From: Stenotrophomonas sp. HITSZ_GD
GTDB taxonomy: Bacteria > Pseudomonadota > Gammaproteobacteria > Xanthomonadales > Xanthomonadaceae
Length of the DNA stretch: 64,000 bases
Assembly (NCBI RefSeq): GCF_029543105.1
Contig: NZ_JARQXB010000003.1
Coordinates: 124,001-188,000, forward strand
Direction of reading: 5' to 3'
Shown here: positions 9,744-20,093 of the stretch, piece after piece
Numbering within the stretch: position 1 is the first letter of the stretch
How the letters are laid out: every line of letters starts with the position of its first letter
Notes under the pieces: model-generated
Told to the model about the DNA's origin: nothing
The model's database searches: none
What the model saw: the letters and a program-made list of their open reading frames with translations, nothing else
Translations under genes and position numbers: made by a program

Positions 9744-11974
9744 GCGCACAGCCGGTAAATCCGAACGTTCCGCCGGATCACGTGACCGTCGAAATCGACG
9801 GCCAGAGCCTGGTCGTGCCCAAGGGCTCGATGATCATCCAGGCCGCCGACAAGGCCGGCATCCCGATCCCGCGTTTCTGCTATCACGAGAAGCTGCCGAT
9901 CGCCGCCAACTGCCGCATGTGCCTGGTGGACGTGGAGAAGTCGCCCAAGCCGGCGCCGGCCTGCGCCACCCCGGTGATGGACGGCATGAAGGTCGCCACG
10001 CGCAGCGAGAAGGCGCTGAAGTTCCAGCGCAGCGTGATGGAGTTCCTGCTGATCAACCACCCGCTGGATTGCCCGATCTGCGACCAGGGCGGCGAGTGCG
10101 AGCTGCAGGACGTCTCGCTCGGCTACGGTCGTTCGGTGAGCCGCTTCAACGAGCGCAAGCGCGTGGTGCCGGACGAGGACATCGGACCGCTGGTCGCCAC
10201 CGAGATGACCCGCTGCATCCAGTGCACGCGCTGCGTGCGCTTCACCGCGGATGTCGCCGGCACCTATGAGCTGGGCGGCATGTACCGCGGCGAGAACCTG
10301 CAGATCGGCACCTACGACGGCAAGCCGCTGACCACCGAGATCTCCGGCAACGTCATCGACGTGTGCCCGGTGGGCGCGCTGACCAACAAGGTGTTCCAGT
10401 TCCGCGCCCGCCCGTGGGAGCTGGCCGCGCGCGAGTCGCTGGGCTATCACGACGCGATGGGTTCGAACCTGTTCCTGCACGTGCGTCGTGGCGAAGTGCT
10501 GCGCACCGTGCCGCGCGACAACGAGCTGGTCAACGAATGCTGGCTGTCGGACCGCGACCGCTACTCGCACCAGGGCCTGTACAGCGCGGACCGCGCGGTC
10601 AAGCCGCTGAAGAAGGTCAACGGCGAGTGGGTGGAAGTGAGCTGGGCCGAAGGCCTGTCCGCCGCTGCCGCCATCCTCAAGGCGCAGTCGGGTGACAACC
10701 TCGGCGTGCTGGTCCACCCGGCCACCTCCAACGAGGAGGGCGAGCTGCTGGCGCGCCTGGCCTCGGGCCTGGGCACCGGCAACCTGGACCACCGCATCTT
10801 CAACCGCGATTTCTCCGATGCCGCCGTCGCCGAACCGTTCGCCGTGCCGCTGGCCGAGATCGAGCAGGCCGACGTGGTGGTGATCGTCGGCAGCAACGTG
10901 CGCCATGAGCTGCCGCTGCTGCACGCCCGCCTGCGCAAGGCGCAGGTGGCCAACGGCACGAAGATCCACGCGGTCAACCCGGTCGATTTCGACTTCACCT
11001 TCAAGCTGGCCGGCAAGCAGATCGTGGCCCCCTCGCAGATCGCCTCGGCGCTCTCCGATGCCGCGCTGCGCGATGCGGTCCAGGGCGCCTCGCGCGCCGT
11101 GGTGATCGTCGGCGGGCTGGTCGAGAACCACCCGCAGGCCGCCTCTCTGCGCGCCGCGGTGCGTGATTTCGCCGGCGCCACGGGCGCGGCGGTGTGCCGC
11201 ATCCCGCAGGGCGCCAATGCCGTCGGCCTGGTCGCGCAGGGCGTGCTGCCCACCGCGCGCGATGCCGGCGCGATGCTGGCCCAGCCGCGTTCGGCCTATG
11301 TGATCTACGGCATCGAGCCGGGCCTGGACTTCGCCGACGCTCCGGCCGCGCGTGCCGCGCTGCATGGCGCCCAGGTGGTGGCTTTCAGCCAGTTCGCCTG
11401 CGCCTCCACCCGCGATGTCGCCGACGTCATCCTGCCGATCGGCGCGCTGCCGGAAATCGAGGCGACGCTGACCAACCTGGACGGCCGCGTGCAGAAGGCC
11501 AAGGCCGGCGGCAAGCTGCCGGTGGAAGCCCGCGAGGGCTGGCGCGTGCTGCGTGCCCTCGGCGGCGAACTGGGCCTGGCGGGTTTCGAGTTCATCGACC
11601 TGGCCGGCCTGCGCGCCGGCATGCAGGGCCGCAGCGTCACCCCGAGCGCTTCGGCTCAGCCGGCGGTGGCGGGCGAGGGCCTGGAAGTGGCCGCGACCGC
11701 CGCGATCTACCGCACCGACGCGGTCGTTCGGCGCGCCGCCGCGCTGCAGGCGCATCCGCTCAACCTGGCCCCGGCCGTGGTGATGAGCCCGGAGGCCGCC
11801 GCGCAGTTGCAGGTCGCCGAAGGCCAGATGGTCAAGGTCGGTACCGCCGCCGGCAAGGCGACGCTGCCGGTGGTGCTGGACAAGCGGGTGGCCGCGGGCA
11901 CGGTGTGGATTGAATCCGGCCATGGCGCAACCGCGCCGCTCGGCGCCGGTCGCGTAACGGTGGTGGCTGCATGA
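9740..11974 (+). CDS. nuoG: NADH-quinone oxidoreductase subunit G
   Basis: NuoG is the largest peripheral subunit, passing electrons from NuoF/E through clusters N1b, N4 and N5. The 744-residue protein has an N-terminal [2Fe-2S] ferredoxin domain ([18 protein letters not shown]), the His/Cys-rich [14 protein letters not shown] motif, the [12 protein letters not shown] motif, and a molybdopterin-oxidoreductase-like domain from about residue 215. It is shorter than the 908-residue E. coli subunit, as is common outside enterics. GTG start overlapping nuoF (GTGA) and ATGA overlap with nuoH. Confidence 0.95.
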   Translation: MSAQPVNPNVPPDHVTVEIDGQSLVVPKGSMIIQAADKAGIPIPRFCYHEKLPIAANCRMCLVDVEKSPKPAPACATPVMDGMKVATRSEKALKFQRSVMEFLLINHPLDCPICDQGGECELQDVSLGYGRSVSRFNERKRVVPDEDIGPLVATEMTRCIQCTRCVRFTADVAGTYELGGMYRGENLQIGTYDGKPLTTEISGNVIDVCPVGALTNKVFQFRARPWELAARESLGYHDAMGSNLFLHVRRGEVLRTVPRDNELVNECWLSDRDRYSHQGLYSADRAVKPLKKVNGEWVEVSWAEGLSAAAAILKAQSGDNLGVLVHPATSNEEGELLARLASGLGTGNLDHRIFNRDFSDAAVAEPFAVPLAEIEQADVVVIVGSNVRHELPLLHARLRKAQVANGTKIHAVNPVDFDFTFKLAGKQIVAPSQIASALSDAALRDAVQGASRAVVIVGGLVENHPQAASLRAAVRDFAGATGAAVCRIPQGANAVGLVAQGVLPTARDAGAMLAQPRSAYVIYGIEPGLDFADAPAARAALHGAQVVAFSQFACASTRDVADVILPIGALPEIEATLTNLDGRVQKAKAGGKLPVEAREGWRVLRALGGELGLAGFEFIDLAGLRAGMQGRSVTPSASAQPAVAGEGLEVAATAAIYRTDAVVRRAAALQAHPLNLAPAVVMSPEAAAQLQVAEGQMVKVGTAAGKATLPVVLDKRVAAGTVWIESGHGATAPLGAGRVTVVAA

Positions 11975-13068
11975 ACGAGATGCTGTTGAACCTGGTCGAT
12001 CCGCTGCACCAGTGGCTGCTGGGCCTGGGCGACATCGGCGCGGTGTTGTGGATCATCGCCAAGATCCTGGTGATCGCGGTGCCGGTCATCACCGCGGTGG
12101 CCTTCTACGTGGTGTGGGAGCGCAAGCTGATCGGCTGGATGCATGTCCGCCACGGGCCGAGCTACGTCGGCCTCGGCGGTCTGCTGCAGGCCTTCGCCGA
12201 CGTCTTCAAGCTGCTCACCAAGGAAATCATCCAGCCGTCCAGCGCGCACAAGGCGCTGTACGTGATCGCCCCGCTGATCGTGCTGGCCCCGGCCTTCGCG
12301 GCCTGGTCGGTGGTGCCGTTCGACGCGAAGATCGTGCTGTCCAACGCCAACGTCGGCCTGCTGTACCTGCTGGCGATGACCTCGCTGGGCGTGTACGGCA
12401 TCATCCTGGCCGGCTGGGCGTCGAACTCGAAGTACGCCTTCCTCGGCGCGATGCGTTCGGCCGCGCAGGTGGTGAGCTACGAAATCGCGATGGGCTTCGC
12501 GCTGGTCGGCGTGATGATCGCCGCGCAGAGCGTGAACCTCACCGCGATCGTTGAAGCCCAGGGCGGCAACTCCGGCTTCTTCGATTGGTTCCTGATCCCG
12601 CTGTTCCCGCTGTTCGTCGTGTACTGGGTGTCCGGCGTGGCCGAGACCAACCGCGCGCCGTTCGACGTGGTGGAAGGCGAATCGGAAATCGTCGCCGGCC
12701 ACATGGTGGAGTACTCGGGCGGCGCCTTCGCGCTGTTCTTCCTGGCCGAGTACGCCAACATGATCCTGGTCAGCTTCCTGATCTCGATCTTCTTCCTCGG
12801 TGGCTGGCTGAGCCCGATCCAGGGCTGGGTCAACCCGGGCAGCGTCTCGCCGCTGGTGGACTGGATCTGGCTGGGCGGCTGGCCGTGGCTGTTCATCAAG
12901 GTGTTCTTCTTCGCCAGCGCCTACATCTGGTTCCGCGCGTCGTTCCCGCGCTACCGCTACGACCAGATCATGCGCCTGGGCTGGAAGATCTTCATTCCGC
13001 TGACCATCGTCTGGATCGCGGTTACGGCATTGATGGTGTTCTACGGCGTGATCCAGAAGGGCGTGTAA
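11971..13068 (+). CDS. nuoH: NADH-quinone oxidoreductase subunit H
   Basis: NuoH anchors the peripheral arm to the membrane and forms much of the quinone tunnel. The 365-residue, strongly hydrophobic protein contains the ND1-family signatures [18 protein letters not shown] and [23 protein letters not shown], the latter with the charged residues of the E-channel. About eight membrane helices are expected. The start overlaps nuoG by 4 bases, and nuoI begins 4 bases downstream. Confidence 0.96.
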   Translation: MNEMLLNLVDPLHQWLLGLGDIGAVLWIIAKILVIAVPVITAVAFYVVWERKLIGWMHVRHGPSYVGLGGLLQAFADVFKLLTKEIIQPSSAHKALYVIAPLIVLAPAFAAWSVVPFDAKIVLSNANVGLLYLLAMTSLGVYGIILAGWASNSKYAFLGAMRSAAQVVSYEIAMGFALVGVMIAAQSVNLTAIVEAQGGNSGFFDWFLIPLFPLFVVYWVSGVAETNRAPFDVVEGESEIVAGHMVEYSGGAFALFFLAEYANMILVSFLISIFFLGGWLSPIQGWVNPGSVSPLVDWIWLGGWPWLFIKVFFFASAYIWFRASFPRYRYDQIMRLGWKIFIPLTIVWIAVTALMVFYGVIQKGV

Positions 13069-13071
13069 TCG

Positions 13072-13560
13072 ATGAACAAGATCACCCATTACTTCAAGAG
13101 CCTGCTGCTCCTCGAGCTGCTCAGCGGCCTGTGGCTGACGCTGAAGTACACCTTCAAGCCGAAGTACACCGTCATCTACCCGATGGAGAAGTTCCCGCAG
13201 TCGCCGCGTTTCCGCGGCCTGCACGCGCTGCGCCGCTACCCGAACGGGGAAGAGCGCTGCATCGCCTGCAAGCTGTGCGAGGCGGTGTGCCCGGCGCTGG
13301 CCATCACCATCGACTCGGCCAAGCGCGAGGACGGCACCCGCCGCACCACGCGCTACGACATCGACCTGTTCAAGTGCATCTTCTGCGGCTTCTGCGAAGA
13401 GAGCTGCCCGGTCGACTCGATCGTGGAAACCCACATCCTCGAGTACCACTTCGAGAACCGTGGCGAAAACATCGTCACCAAGCCGCAGCTGCTGGCGATC
13501 GGCGACCGTCTCGAATCCGAGATCGCCGAGCGCCGCGCCGCCGACGCCGCCTTCCGCTGA
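13072..13560 (+). CDS. nuoI: NADH-quinone oxidoreductase subunit I
   Basis: NuoI is an 8-iron ferredoxin-like subunit carrying [4Fe-4S] clusters N6a and N6b, relaying electrons to NuoB. The 162-residue product has the two expected motifs, [12 protein letters not shown] and [12 protein letters not shown], each followed by a fourth ligand pattern typical of 2[4Fe-4S] ferredoxins. An amphipathic N-terminal helix (about residues 5-22) would lie along the membrane. Confidence 0.96.
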   Translation: MNKITHYFKSLLLLELLSGLWLTLKYTFKPKYTVIYPMEKFPQSPRFRGLHALRRYPNGEERCIACKLCEAVCPALAITIDSAKREDGTRRTTRYDIDLFKCIFCGFCEESCPVDSIVETHILEYHFENRGENIVTKPQLLAIGDRLESEIAERRAADAAFR

Positions 13561-13567
13561 GGTCATG

Positions 13568-14224
13568 ATGGACTGGGTCAATATTCTCTTCTGGGCCTTC
13601 TCGGCGATCGCGGTGGTCTCGGCCGCCTCGGTGATCAGCGTGCGCAACCCCGTCTACGCGGTGCTGTGCCTGATCCTGACGTTCTTCTCCATCGCCTGCG
13701 TGTGGGTGCTGGTGGGCGCCGAGTTCCTCGGTGTCACCCTGGTGCTGGTCTACGTCGGTGCGGTGATGGTGCTGTTCCTGTTCGTGGTGATGATGCTGGA
13801 CATCGACACCAGCCGCTTGCGCGAGGGCTGGGTGAGGTACCTGCCGGTCGGCATCCTCTTCGCGGTGGTGATGCTGGTGCAGATGTTCGCGCTGGTGGGA
13901 GTGAAGTCGCGCACCGCCGCCGCGCTGCCGGCCGACAACGCCGCCGCGCTGGCCGCCGACACCTCCAACCTGACCTGGCTGGCGCGCAGCCTGTTCACCG
14001 AGTTCCTGCTGCCGTTCGAGTTCGCCGCCGTCATCCTGACCGTGGCGGTGATCGCCGCGGTGATGCTCACCCTGCGCAAGCGCACCGGCGTCAAGACCCA
14101 GGACCCCTCGGCGCAGACCCGCGTCAAGTCGCGTGACCGCCTGCGCATGGTCAAGATGGCCGCCGTGAAGCCGGCCGCCCCGGCGCCGGGCGATGCCGGC
14201 AACACCCAGGAGGCAAATTCGTGA
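13568..14224 (+). CDS. nuoJ: NADH-quinone oxidoreductase subunit J
   Basis: NuoJ (ND6-like) is a membrane subunit with the pi-bulge helix that links quinone chemistry to proton channels. The 218-residue product has five predicted membrane helices and the signature [29 protein letters not shown] basic, Ala/Pro-rich cytoplasmic tail follows residue 175. I prefer the ATG at 13568, which lies 5 bases after GAGG (13559-13562); the adjacent ATG at 13565 is possible. The stop overlaps the nuoK GTG start. Confidence 0.93.
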   Translation: MDWVNILFWAFSAIAVVSAASVISVRNPVYAVLCLILTFFSIACVWVLVGAEFLGVTLVLVYVGAVMVLFLFVVMMLDIDTSRLREGWVRYLPVGILFAVVMLVQMFALVGVKSRTAAALPADNAAALAADTSNLTWLARSLFTEFLLPFEFAAVILTVAVIAAVMLTLRKRTGVKTQDPSAQTRVKSRDRLRMVKMAAVKPAAPAPGDAGNTQEANS

Positions 14225-14526
14225 TCACCCTTGGCCACCTGCTGGGCCTGGGCGCGGTGCTGTTCTGCATCAGCCTCGCCGGCATCTTCCTCAACCGAAA
14301 GAACGTCATCGTGCTGCTGATGTGCATCGAGCTGCTGCTGCTCTCGGTGAACATCAACTTCATCGCCTTCTCGCGCCATCTCGGCGACACGGCGGGGCAG
14401 CTGTTCGTGTTCTTCATCCTGACCGTCGCCGCCGCCGAAGCCGCCATCGGCCTGGCCATCCTGGTGACCCTGTTCCGCACCCGCCGCACGATCAATGTGG
14501 CCGAAGTCGATTCGCTGAAGGGCTGA
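14221..14526 (+). CDS. nuoK: NADH-quinone oxidoreductase subunit K
   Basis: NuoK (ND4L-like) is a three-helix membrane subunit with buried glutamates used in proton translocation. The 101-residue protein has normal family length. The two key acidic residues are visible in [14 protein letters not shown] and in [13 protein letters not shown]. Start is GTG, overlapping nuoJ by 4 bases; nuoL follows after 7 bases. Confidence 0.95.
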   Translation: MITLGHLLGLGAVLFCISLAGIFLNRKNVIVLLMCIELLLLSVNINFIAFSRHLGDTAGQLFVFFILTVAAAEAAIGLAILVTLFRTRRTINVAEVDSLKG

Positions 14527-14533
14527 CCCGAAG

Positions 14534-16726
14534 ATGGAAATCACACTCTCCAAGGGCCTGCTCATCACCGTGGTGCTCGCACCGCTGGTGGGCAGCATCA
14601 TCGCCGGCCTGTTCGGCCGGCAGGTCGGACGAAAGGGCGCCCAGTTCGCCACCATCCTCGGCGTGGCCATCAGCTGCGCGCTGTCGTGCTTCGTGCTTTA
14701 CCAGTTGGTGGGGCAGGGCGCCGCCCCGTTCAACCAGAACCTGTACACCTTCTTCGAAGTGGGCCAGTACAGCGCGCACGTCGGTTTCATGATCGACAAG
14801 CTGACCGCGATGATGATGGTCGTGGTGACCTTCGTCTCGCTGCTGGTCCACATCTACACCATCGGCTACATGGCCGATGATCCGGGCTACCAGCGCTTCT
14901 TCAGCTACATCTCGCTGTTCACCTTCTCGATGCTCACCCTGGTGATGAGCAACAACTTCCTGCAGCTGTTCTTCGGCTGGGAAGCGGTGGGCCTGGTGTC
15001 GTACCTGCTGATCGGCTTCTGGTTCAAGCGCCCGACCGCCGTGTTCGCCAACATGAAGGCGTTCCTGGTCAACCGCGTCGGCGACTTCGGCTTCATCCTC
15101 GGCATCGCCGCGGTGCTGTGGGTGTTCAATACGCTCGATTACGCCACCGTGTTCGCCAACGCCGGCCTGCTTGCCGACCCGCGTGCGGCCGTGCAGCTGT
15201 GGGATGGCTCCATCGACCTGTTCGGCCAGCACTTCGCGCTGCTCAGCCAGCCGGTGGTGTGGTCGGTCGCCACGCTGATCTGCATCTGCCTGTTCATCGG
15301 CGCGATGGGCAAGTCGGCACAGGTGCCGCTGCACGTCTGGCTGCCGGACTCGATGGAAGGCCCGACCCCGATCTCGGCGCTGATCCACGCCGCCACGATG
15401 GTCACCGCCGGCATCTTCATGGTGGCGCGCATGTCGCCGCTGTTCGAGCTGTCGCAGACCGCGCTGAACTTCGTGCTGTTCGTCGGTGCCACCACCGCGT
15501 TCTTCACCGGCCTGATCGGCATCGTGCAGAACGACATCAAGCGCGTGGTCGCCTACTCGACGCTCTCTCAGCTGGGCTACATGACCGTCGCGCTCGGCGT
15601 GTCGGCCTACTCGGCGGCCGTGTTCCACCTGATGACGCACGCCTTCTTCAAGGCGCTGCTGTTCCTGGCGGCCGGCTCGGTCATCATCGGCATGCACCAC
15701 GAGCAGGACATGCGCAAGATGGGCGGCCTGCGCAAGTACATGCCGATCACCTACTGGACCAGCGTCATCGGCACCCTGGCGCTGGTGGGCACGCCGTTCT
15801 TCTCCGGCTTCTACTCGAAGGACACCATCATCGAGGCGGCCGAGCTGCACGCGCACCACGCCAACAACTGGGTGGCGACCTACGGCTACTGGGCGGTGCT
15901 CGGCGGCGTGCTGGTCACCAGCTTCTACAGCTTCCGCCTGCTGTTCCTGACCTTCCACGGCAAGGAACGCTTCCGCGACGCCCATGCGCATGACCACGCG
16001 CACGACGACCACGCGCATGGCGATGCCGACCACGCCGACGCCGAAGCGCAGCAGCACGCGCACGACGACCACGGCCACGGCCACGGCGCGCACGAGCCGC
16101 ACGAGTCGCCGTGGGTGGTGACCCTGCCGCTGATCCTGCTGGCGATCCCGTCCATCGCGATCGGCTTCTTCACCGCCGGCCCAATGCTGTTCGGCACCGA
16201 CTGGCTGGGCCACCACGCCGAGGGCGGTGTTCCCGGCCAGCTGTTGACCTTCTTCAGCGGCATCATCGATTTCTACGTCCCGGCCCGCGATACCGTGGCG
16301 CTGGTGGGCGAGGAGGGCTGGCATGGCCCGGTGGCCTTCGCGCTGCACGGCATCACCGCCTGGCCGTTCGTGCTCACCGTGCTGGGCTTCCTGCTGGCCG
16401 CGGTGCTGTACCTGTGGAAGACCGACCTGCCGGGCAAGCTGCGCCACGCCCTGCGGCTGCCGGTACGCATCCTCGAAGAGAAGTACGGTTTCGACAAGCT
16501 CTGGATCAACGGCTTCGCCGGCGGCGGTGTCCGCCTGGGCAAGGTGTCCCGCGCGATCGACACCTATGTGGTCGACGGCGCGGTGGTCAACGGATCGGCC
16601 CGCGTGGTCGACCTGGCCGCCCACCTGCTGCGTCGCACGCAGTCCGGTTTCCTCTACCACTACGCCTTCGCGATGATCATCGGGCTGATCGCCCTGCTGA
16701 TGGTCGTGATGTTTGTCTGGCGTTGA
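14534..16726 (+). CDS. nuoL: NADH-quinone oxidoreductase subunit L
   Basis: NuoL (ND5-like) is the distal antiporter-type proton pump subunit with the long lateral helix. The 730-residue protein is somewhat above the 613 of E. coli. The antiporter core is recognisable from FFGWEAVGLVSYLLIGFW, KSAQVPLHVWLPDSMEGPTPISALIH and KRVVAYSTLSQLGYM. The extra length includes a striking soluble insertion at residues 482-526 with 14 histidines among about 40 residues, interspersed with Asp and Ala. It lies between membrane helices near the C-terminal third. Confidence 0.95.
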   Translation: MEITLSKGLLITVVLAPLVGSIIAGLFGRQVGRKGAQFATILGVAISCALSCFVLYQLVGQGAAPFNQNLYTFFEVGQYSAHVGFMIDKLTAMMMVVVTFVSLLVHIYTIGYMADDPGYQRFFSYISLFTFSMLTLVMSNNFLQLFFGWEAVGLVSYLLIGFWFKRPTAVFANMKAFLVNRVGDFGFILGIAAVLWVFNTLDYATVFANAGLLADPRAAVQLWDGSIDLFGQHFALLSQPVVWSVATLICICLFIGAMGKSAQVPLHVWLPDSMEGPTPISALIHAATMVTAGIFMVARMSPLFELSQTALNFVLFVGATTAFFTGLIGIVQNDIKRVVAYSTLSQLGYMTVALGVSAYSAAVFHLMTHAFFKALLFLAAGSVIIGMHHEQDMRKMGGLRKYMPITYWTSVIGTLALVGTPFFSGFYSKDTIIEAAELHAHHANNWVATYGYWAVLGGVLVTSFYSFRLLFLTFHGKERFRDAHAHDHAHDDHAHGDADHADAEAQQHAHDDHGHGHGAHEPHESPWVVTLPLILLAIPSIAIGFFTAGPMLFGTDWLGHHAEGGVPGQLLTFFSGIIDFYVPARDTVALVGEEGWHGPVAFALHGITAWPFVLTVLGFLLAAVLYLWKTDLPGKLRHALRLPVRILEEKYGFDKLWINGFAGGGVRLGKVSRAIDTYVVDGAVVNGSARVVDLAAHLLRRTQSGFLYHYAFAMIIGLIALLMVVMFVWR

Positions 16727-16745
16727 CCTGTACGGATAAGAAGAC

Positions 16746-18251
16746 GTGTCGAACTGGCCCCTACTGAGTGTCCTGATCTGGCTGCCGATCCTTGGCGGCG
16801 CCCTGATCCTTGCCCTGCGCAACGCACAGGCCGCCCGCTGGGCATCGCTGCTGGTCGCGGTGGTGACCCTGCTGGTCAGCCTGCCGCTGCTCACCGGCTA
16901 TGACCGCAGCAGCGACGCGCTGCAGTTCGTCGAGCTGCATGCGTGGATCCCCGCCTACAACATCGGCTACAACCTGGGCGTGGACGGCATTGCCATCGCG
17001 CTGATCGTGCTGACCACGCTGGTCACGGTGCTGGCCCTGGTCGGCGCCTGGGGCGTGATCGAGAAGCGCGTCAACCAGTACGTGGCGGCCTTCCTGATCC
17101 TGGAAGGCGTGACCGTGGGCATCTTCGCGGCGACCGACGCGATGCTGTTCTACGTGTTCTTCGAGGCGATGCTGATCCCGATGTTCCTGATCATCGGCGT
17201 GTGGGGCGGTCCGCGCCGCATCTACGCCGCGATCAAGTTCTTCCTGTACACCTTCCTCGGCTCGGTGCTGATGCTGGTGGCGCTGATCTACCTGTACCTG
17301 AAGGGCGGCAGCTTCCAGCTCGCCGACCTCTACGCGATGCAGCTCACCGCCAAGGAGCAGACCTGGATCTTCTTCGCCTTCCTGATCGCCTTCGCGGTCA
17401 AGGTGCCGATGTTCCCGGTGCACACCTGGCTGCCGGACGCGCACGTGGAAGCGCCGACCGCCGGTTCGGTGATCCTGGCGGCGATCGCGCTGAAGATCGG
17501 CGGCTACGGCTTCCTGCGTTTCAACCTGCCGATCGTGCCGGACGCCAGCAACCACTTCGCCTGGGTGGTCATCGCGCTGTCGCTGATCGCGGTGATCTAC
17601 GTCGGCCTGGTCGCCCTGGTGCAGGACGACATGAAGAAACTGGTGGCCTATTCGTCCATCGCCCACATGGGTTTCGTCACCCTGGGTACCTTCATCGCCT
17701 TCACCCTGGTGCGTGACTACGGCAGCATCGACGCCGCCCGCCTGGGCCTGCAGGGCGCGATGGTGCAGATGATCTCGCACGGTTTCGTCTCCGGCGCGAT
17801 GTTCACCTGCATCGGCGTGCTGTACGACCGCATGCATACCCGCCGCATCGCCGACTACGGCGGCGTGGTCAACGTGATGCCGTGGTTCGCCACCTTCGCC
17901 ATGCTGTTCTACATGGCCAACGCCGGCCTGCCGGGTACCAGCGGCTTCGTGGGCGAGTTCATGGTGATCATGGCCAGCTTCCAGAAGCATCCGTTCATCG
18001 CCTTCGGCGCGGCCACCACGCTGGTGATCACCGCCGCCTATACGCTGTGGCTGTACAAGCGCGTGTTCTTCGGCGAGGTCGCCAATGCCCACGTCGCCGA
18101 GCTGAAGGACATCAATGGCCGCGAGGCGTTCGTGCTGGGCGTGTTCGCCGCCGGCGTGCTGGCCCTGGGTATCTATCCCAAGCCGCTGACCGACCTGATG
18201 GAACCGTCGATCGCGAAGCTGGCGACCCAGATCGCCGTCAGCAAGCTCTGA
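16746..18251 (+). CDS. nuoM: NADH-quinone oxidoreductase subunit M
   Basis: NuoM (ND4-like) is an antiporter-type proton-pumping membrane subunit. The 501-residue product carries FYVFFEAMLIPMFLIIGVWGG, the pump motif KVPMFPVHTWLPDAHVEAP and DDMKKLVAYSSIAHMG. The GTG at 16746 (VSNWPLLSVLIWLP) is used; no other start fits the first membrane helix. Length matches the family (about 500). Confidence 0.95.
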   Translation: MSNWPLLSVLIWLPILGGALILALRNAQAARWASLLVAVVTLLVSLPLLTGYDRSSDALQFVELHAWIPAYNIGYNLGVDGIAIALIVLTTLVTVLALVGAWGVIEKRVNQYVAAFLILEGVTVGIFAATDAMLFYVFFEAMLIPMFLIIGVWGGPRRIYAAIKFFLYTFLGSVLMLVALIYLYLKGGSFQLADLYAMQLTAKEQTWIFFAFLIAFAVKVPMFPVHTWLPDAHVEAPTAGSVILAAIALKIGGYGFLRFNLPIVPDASNHFAWVVIALSLIAVIYVGLVALVQDDMKKLVAYSSIAHMGFVTLGTFIAFTLVRDYGSIDAARLGLQGAMVQMISHGFVSGAMFTCIGVLYDRMHTRRIADYGGVVNVMPWFATFAMLFYMANAGLPGTSGFVGEFMVIMASFQKHPFIAFGAATTLVITAAYTLWLYKRVFFGEVANAHVAELKDINGREAFVLGVFAAGVLALGIYPKPLTDLMEPSIAKLATQIAVSKL

Positions 18252-18285
18252 TGGGCCGCCGCAAGAAATTGAACCAGGAATGATG

Positions 18286-19746
18286 ATGACCACGCCAACG
18301 CCCCTGTCGTTGACCACTGCCGACCTGGCGCCGCTCGCCCCCGAGCTGGTGCTGATCGGCGGCGCCTTCGCCCTGCTGATGATCGACCTGTTCGTCAGCC
18401 AGCGGCACAAGGTCTGGACCCACCTGATCTCGGTCGCGATCCTCGCCATCGTGCTGGCGATGCTGGCCACCGGCGTGGGCGGGCAGGGCGAGATCTTCAA
18501 CGGCATGTTCGTGCGCGACACCGCCGCGGACGTGATGAAGACCGTGATCGTGCTGGTCAGTGGCCTGACCCTGGTCTACGGCTGGAGCTACCTGCGCGAG
18601 CGCAACCTGTTCCAGGGCGAGATCCCCGTGCTGGTGCTGTTCGCCACCGCCGGCATGATGATCCTGGTTTCGGCCGGCAGTCTGCTGATGGTCTACCTGG
18701 GGCTGGAACTGCTGGCGCTGTGCTCCTACGCGCTGGTGGCCTCCAACCGCGACAACGGCCTGGCCACCGAGGCGGCGATGAAGTACATCGTGCTCGGCTC
18801 GCTGGCCTCGGGCCTGCTGCTGTACGGCATGTCGCTGATCTACGGCGCCACCGGCACGCTGAGCCTGGCCGGCATCCACGACGCCATCGATGGCTCGCCC
18901 GAGCGGCTGCTGCTGCTCACCGGCACGGTCTTCATGATCGCCGGCGTGGCCTTCAAGCTGGGCGCGGCGCCGTTCCACATGTGGCTGCCCGACGTGTACC
19001 AGGGTGCGCCGGCGCCGATCGCGCTGTTCATCAGCTCGGCGCCGAAGCTCGCCGCTTTCGGCATGGCCTACCGCCTGCTGGAGACGGGCATGGGCCCGCT
19101 CTCGCCGCAGTGGAGTTTGCTGATCGGCGCGCTGTCGGCGCTGTCGCTGGTGATCGGCAACCTGATGGCGATCGCGCAAAGCAACCTCAAGCGCATGCTG
19201 GCTTATTCGACCGTCTCGCACATCGGCTTCCTGCTGATGGGCGTGGCCGGCGGCGACGAGCGCGGGTATTCGGCCGCGATGTTCTACGCGGTGAGCTACG
19301 CGATCATGTCCACCGCCTCGTTCGGCGCGATCATCGCGCTCTCGCGCAGCGGCTTCGAAGCCGAGAACATCGACGACTTCAAGGGCCTGAACGCGCGCAA
19401 CCCGTGGATGGCCGGCCTGGTGCTGTGCATCATGGCCTCGCTCGCCGGCATTCCGCCGTTCCTGGGCTTCTGGACCAAGCTGGCCGTGCTGGGCGCGGCG
19501 GTGCAGGGCCACATGCTGTGGCTGGCGATCCTCGGCGTGATCTGCGCGGTGATCGGTGCGTACTACTACCTGCGCGTCATCAAGGTGATGTACTTCGACG
19601 AACCGGTCGGCGAACCGCTGCCGGCGAACCACGACCGCGTGCTGGGCGTGGTGCTCGGCGTGAACGCGCTGGCACTGCTGGCGCTGGGCGTGGCGTGGAA
19701 TCCGATCATGGTGTGGTGCCAGCGCGCGTTCGAGCACCTGGCCTGA
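18286..19746 (+). CDS. nuoN: NADH-quinone oxidoreductase subunit N
   Basis: NuoN (ND2-like) is the third antiporter-type pump subunit and the last gene of the operon. The 486-residue protein shows the core motif KLGAAPFHMWLPDVYQGAPAP and LKRMLAYSTVSHIGFLLMG. Three consecutive ATG codons begin at 18280; I use the third because it lies 6 bases after AGGA (18276-18279), the first overlapping that site. An initiator tRNA gene with its own promoter follows. Confidence 0.94.
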   Translation: MTTPTPLSLTTADLAPLAPELVLIGGAFALLMIDLFVSQRHKVWTHLISVAILAIVLAMLATGVGGQGEIFNGMFVRDTAADVMKTVIVLVSGLTLVYGWSYLRERNLFQGEIPVLVLFATAGMMILVSAGSLLMVYLGLELLALCSYALVASNRDNGLATEAAMKYIVLGSLASGLLLYGMSLIYGATGTLSLAGIHDAIDGSPERLLLLTGTVFMIAGVAFKLGAAPFHMWLPDVYQGAPAPIALFISSAPKLAAFGMAYRLLETGMGPLSPQWSLLIGALSALSLVIGNLMAIAQSNLKRMLAYSTVSHIGFLLMGVAGGDERGYSAAMFYAVSYAIMSTASFGAIIALSRSGFEAENIDDFKGLNARNPWMAGLVLCIMASLAGIPPFLGFWTKLAVLGAAVQGHMLWLAILGVICAVIGAYYYLRVIKVMYFDEPVGEPLPANHDRVLGVVLGVNALALLALGVAWNPIMVWCQRAFEHLA

Positions 19747-19772
19747 TTTACGCAAAAAACGCTACAGGGGGG

Positions 19773-19801
19773 TTGCAATAGTTCGCCTGTATCGTCATAA
19801 T
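19773..19801 (+). promoter_or_regulatory. Sigma-70 promoter of the initiator tRNA
   Basis: TTGCAA (-35, 19773-19778) and CATAAT (-10, 19796-19801) are separated by 17 bases. The predicted transcript would start about 6 bases before the mature tRNA. Confidence 0.7.
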
Positions 19802-19813
19802 CTCTTTCTCTGC

Positions 19814-19890
19814 TGCGGGGTGGAGCAGTCTGGCAGCTCGTCGGGCTCATAACCCGAAGGTCGCAGGTTCAAATCCTGCCCCCGCTACCA
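19814..19890 (+). tRNA. Initiator tRNA-fMet (anticodon CAT)
   Basis: A 77-nt tRNA with anticodon CAT. Three consecutive G-C pairs close the anticodon stem (CGGGCTCATAACCCG), the hallmark of the initiator. The first acceptor position is unpaired as expected for an initiator, but here it is U1 opposite U72 rather than the usual C1-A72. GCGGGG pairs with CCCCGC in the acceptor. CCA is encoded at 19888-19890. Confidence 0.95.
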
Positions 19891-19938
19891 CATCAGCATC
19901 CCGGCGTTCGCGACGGGGTCGCAGTAGAAAAAACGAAG

Positions 19939-19973
19939 CGGCGGATCCGGAAACGGATCCGCCGTTTTCGTTT
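19939..19973 (+). terminator. Strong terminator after tRNA-fMet
   Basis: A perfect 11-bp stem (19939-19949 with 19954-19964) carries a GAAA tetraloop and is followed by TTTTCGTTT. The AAAACGAAG before the stem nearly mirrors the T-tract, so it may act in both directions. Confidence 0.9.
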
Positions 19974-20093
19974 GCCGCATCGTCCGCGGTGGCCCAGCGG
20001 GTGAAAATCCCGCTCACGCCGGGCTCATCGCGCGCACACCTGGGTCATCGCACGCTATCGCCGATTCACATTCCGCCAGAGGAGATATCGACG

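Noticed and set aside
14492-16894. 800-codon minus-strand frame opposite nuoL
   Set aside because: Antisense shadow rich in His, Arg and Gln; nuoL on the plus strand has full family motifs.
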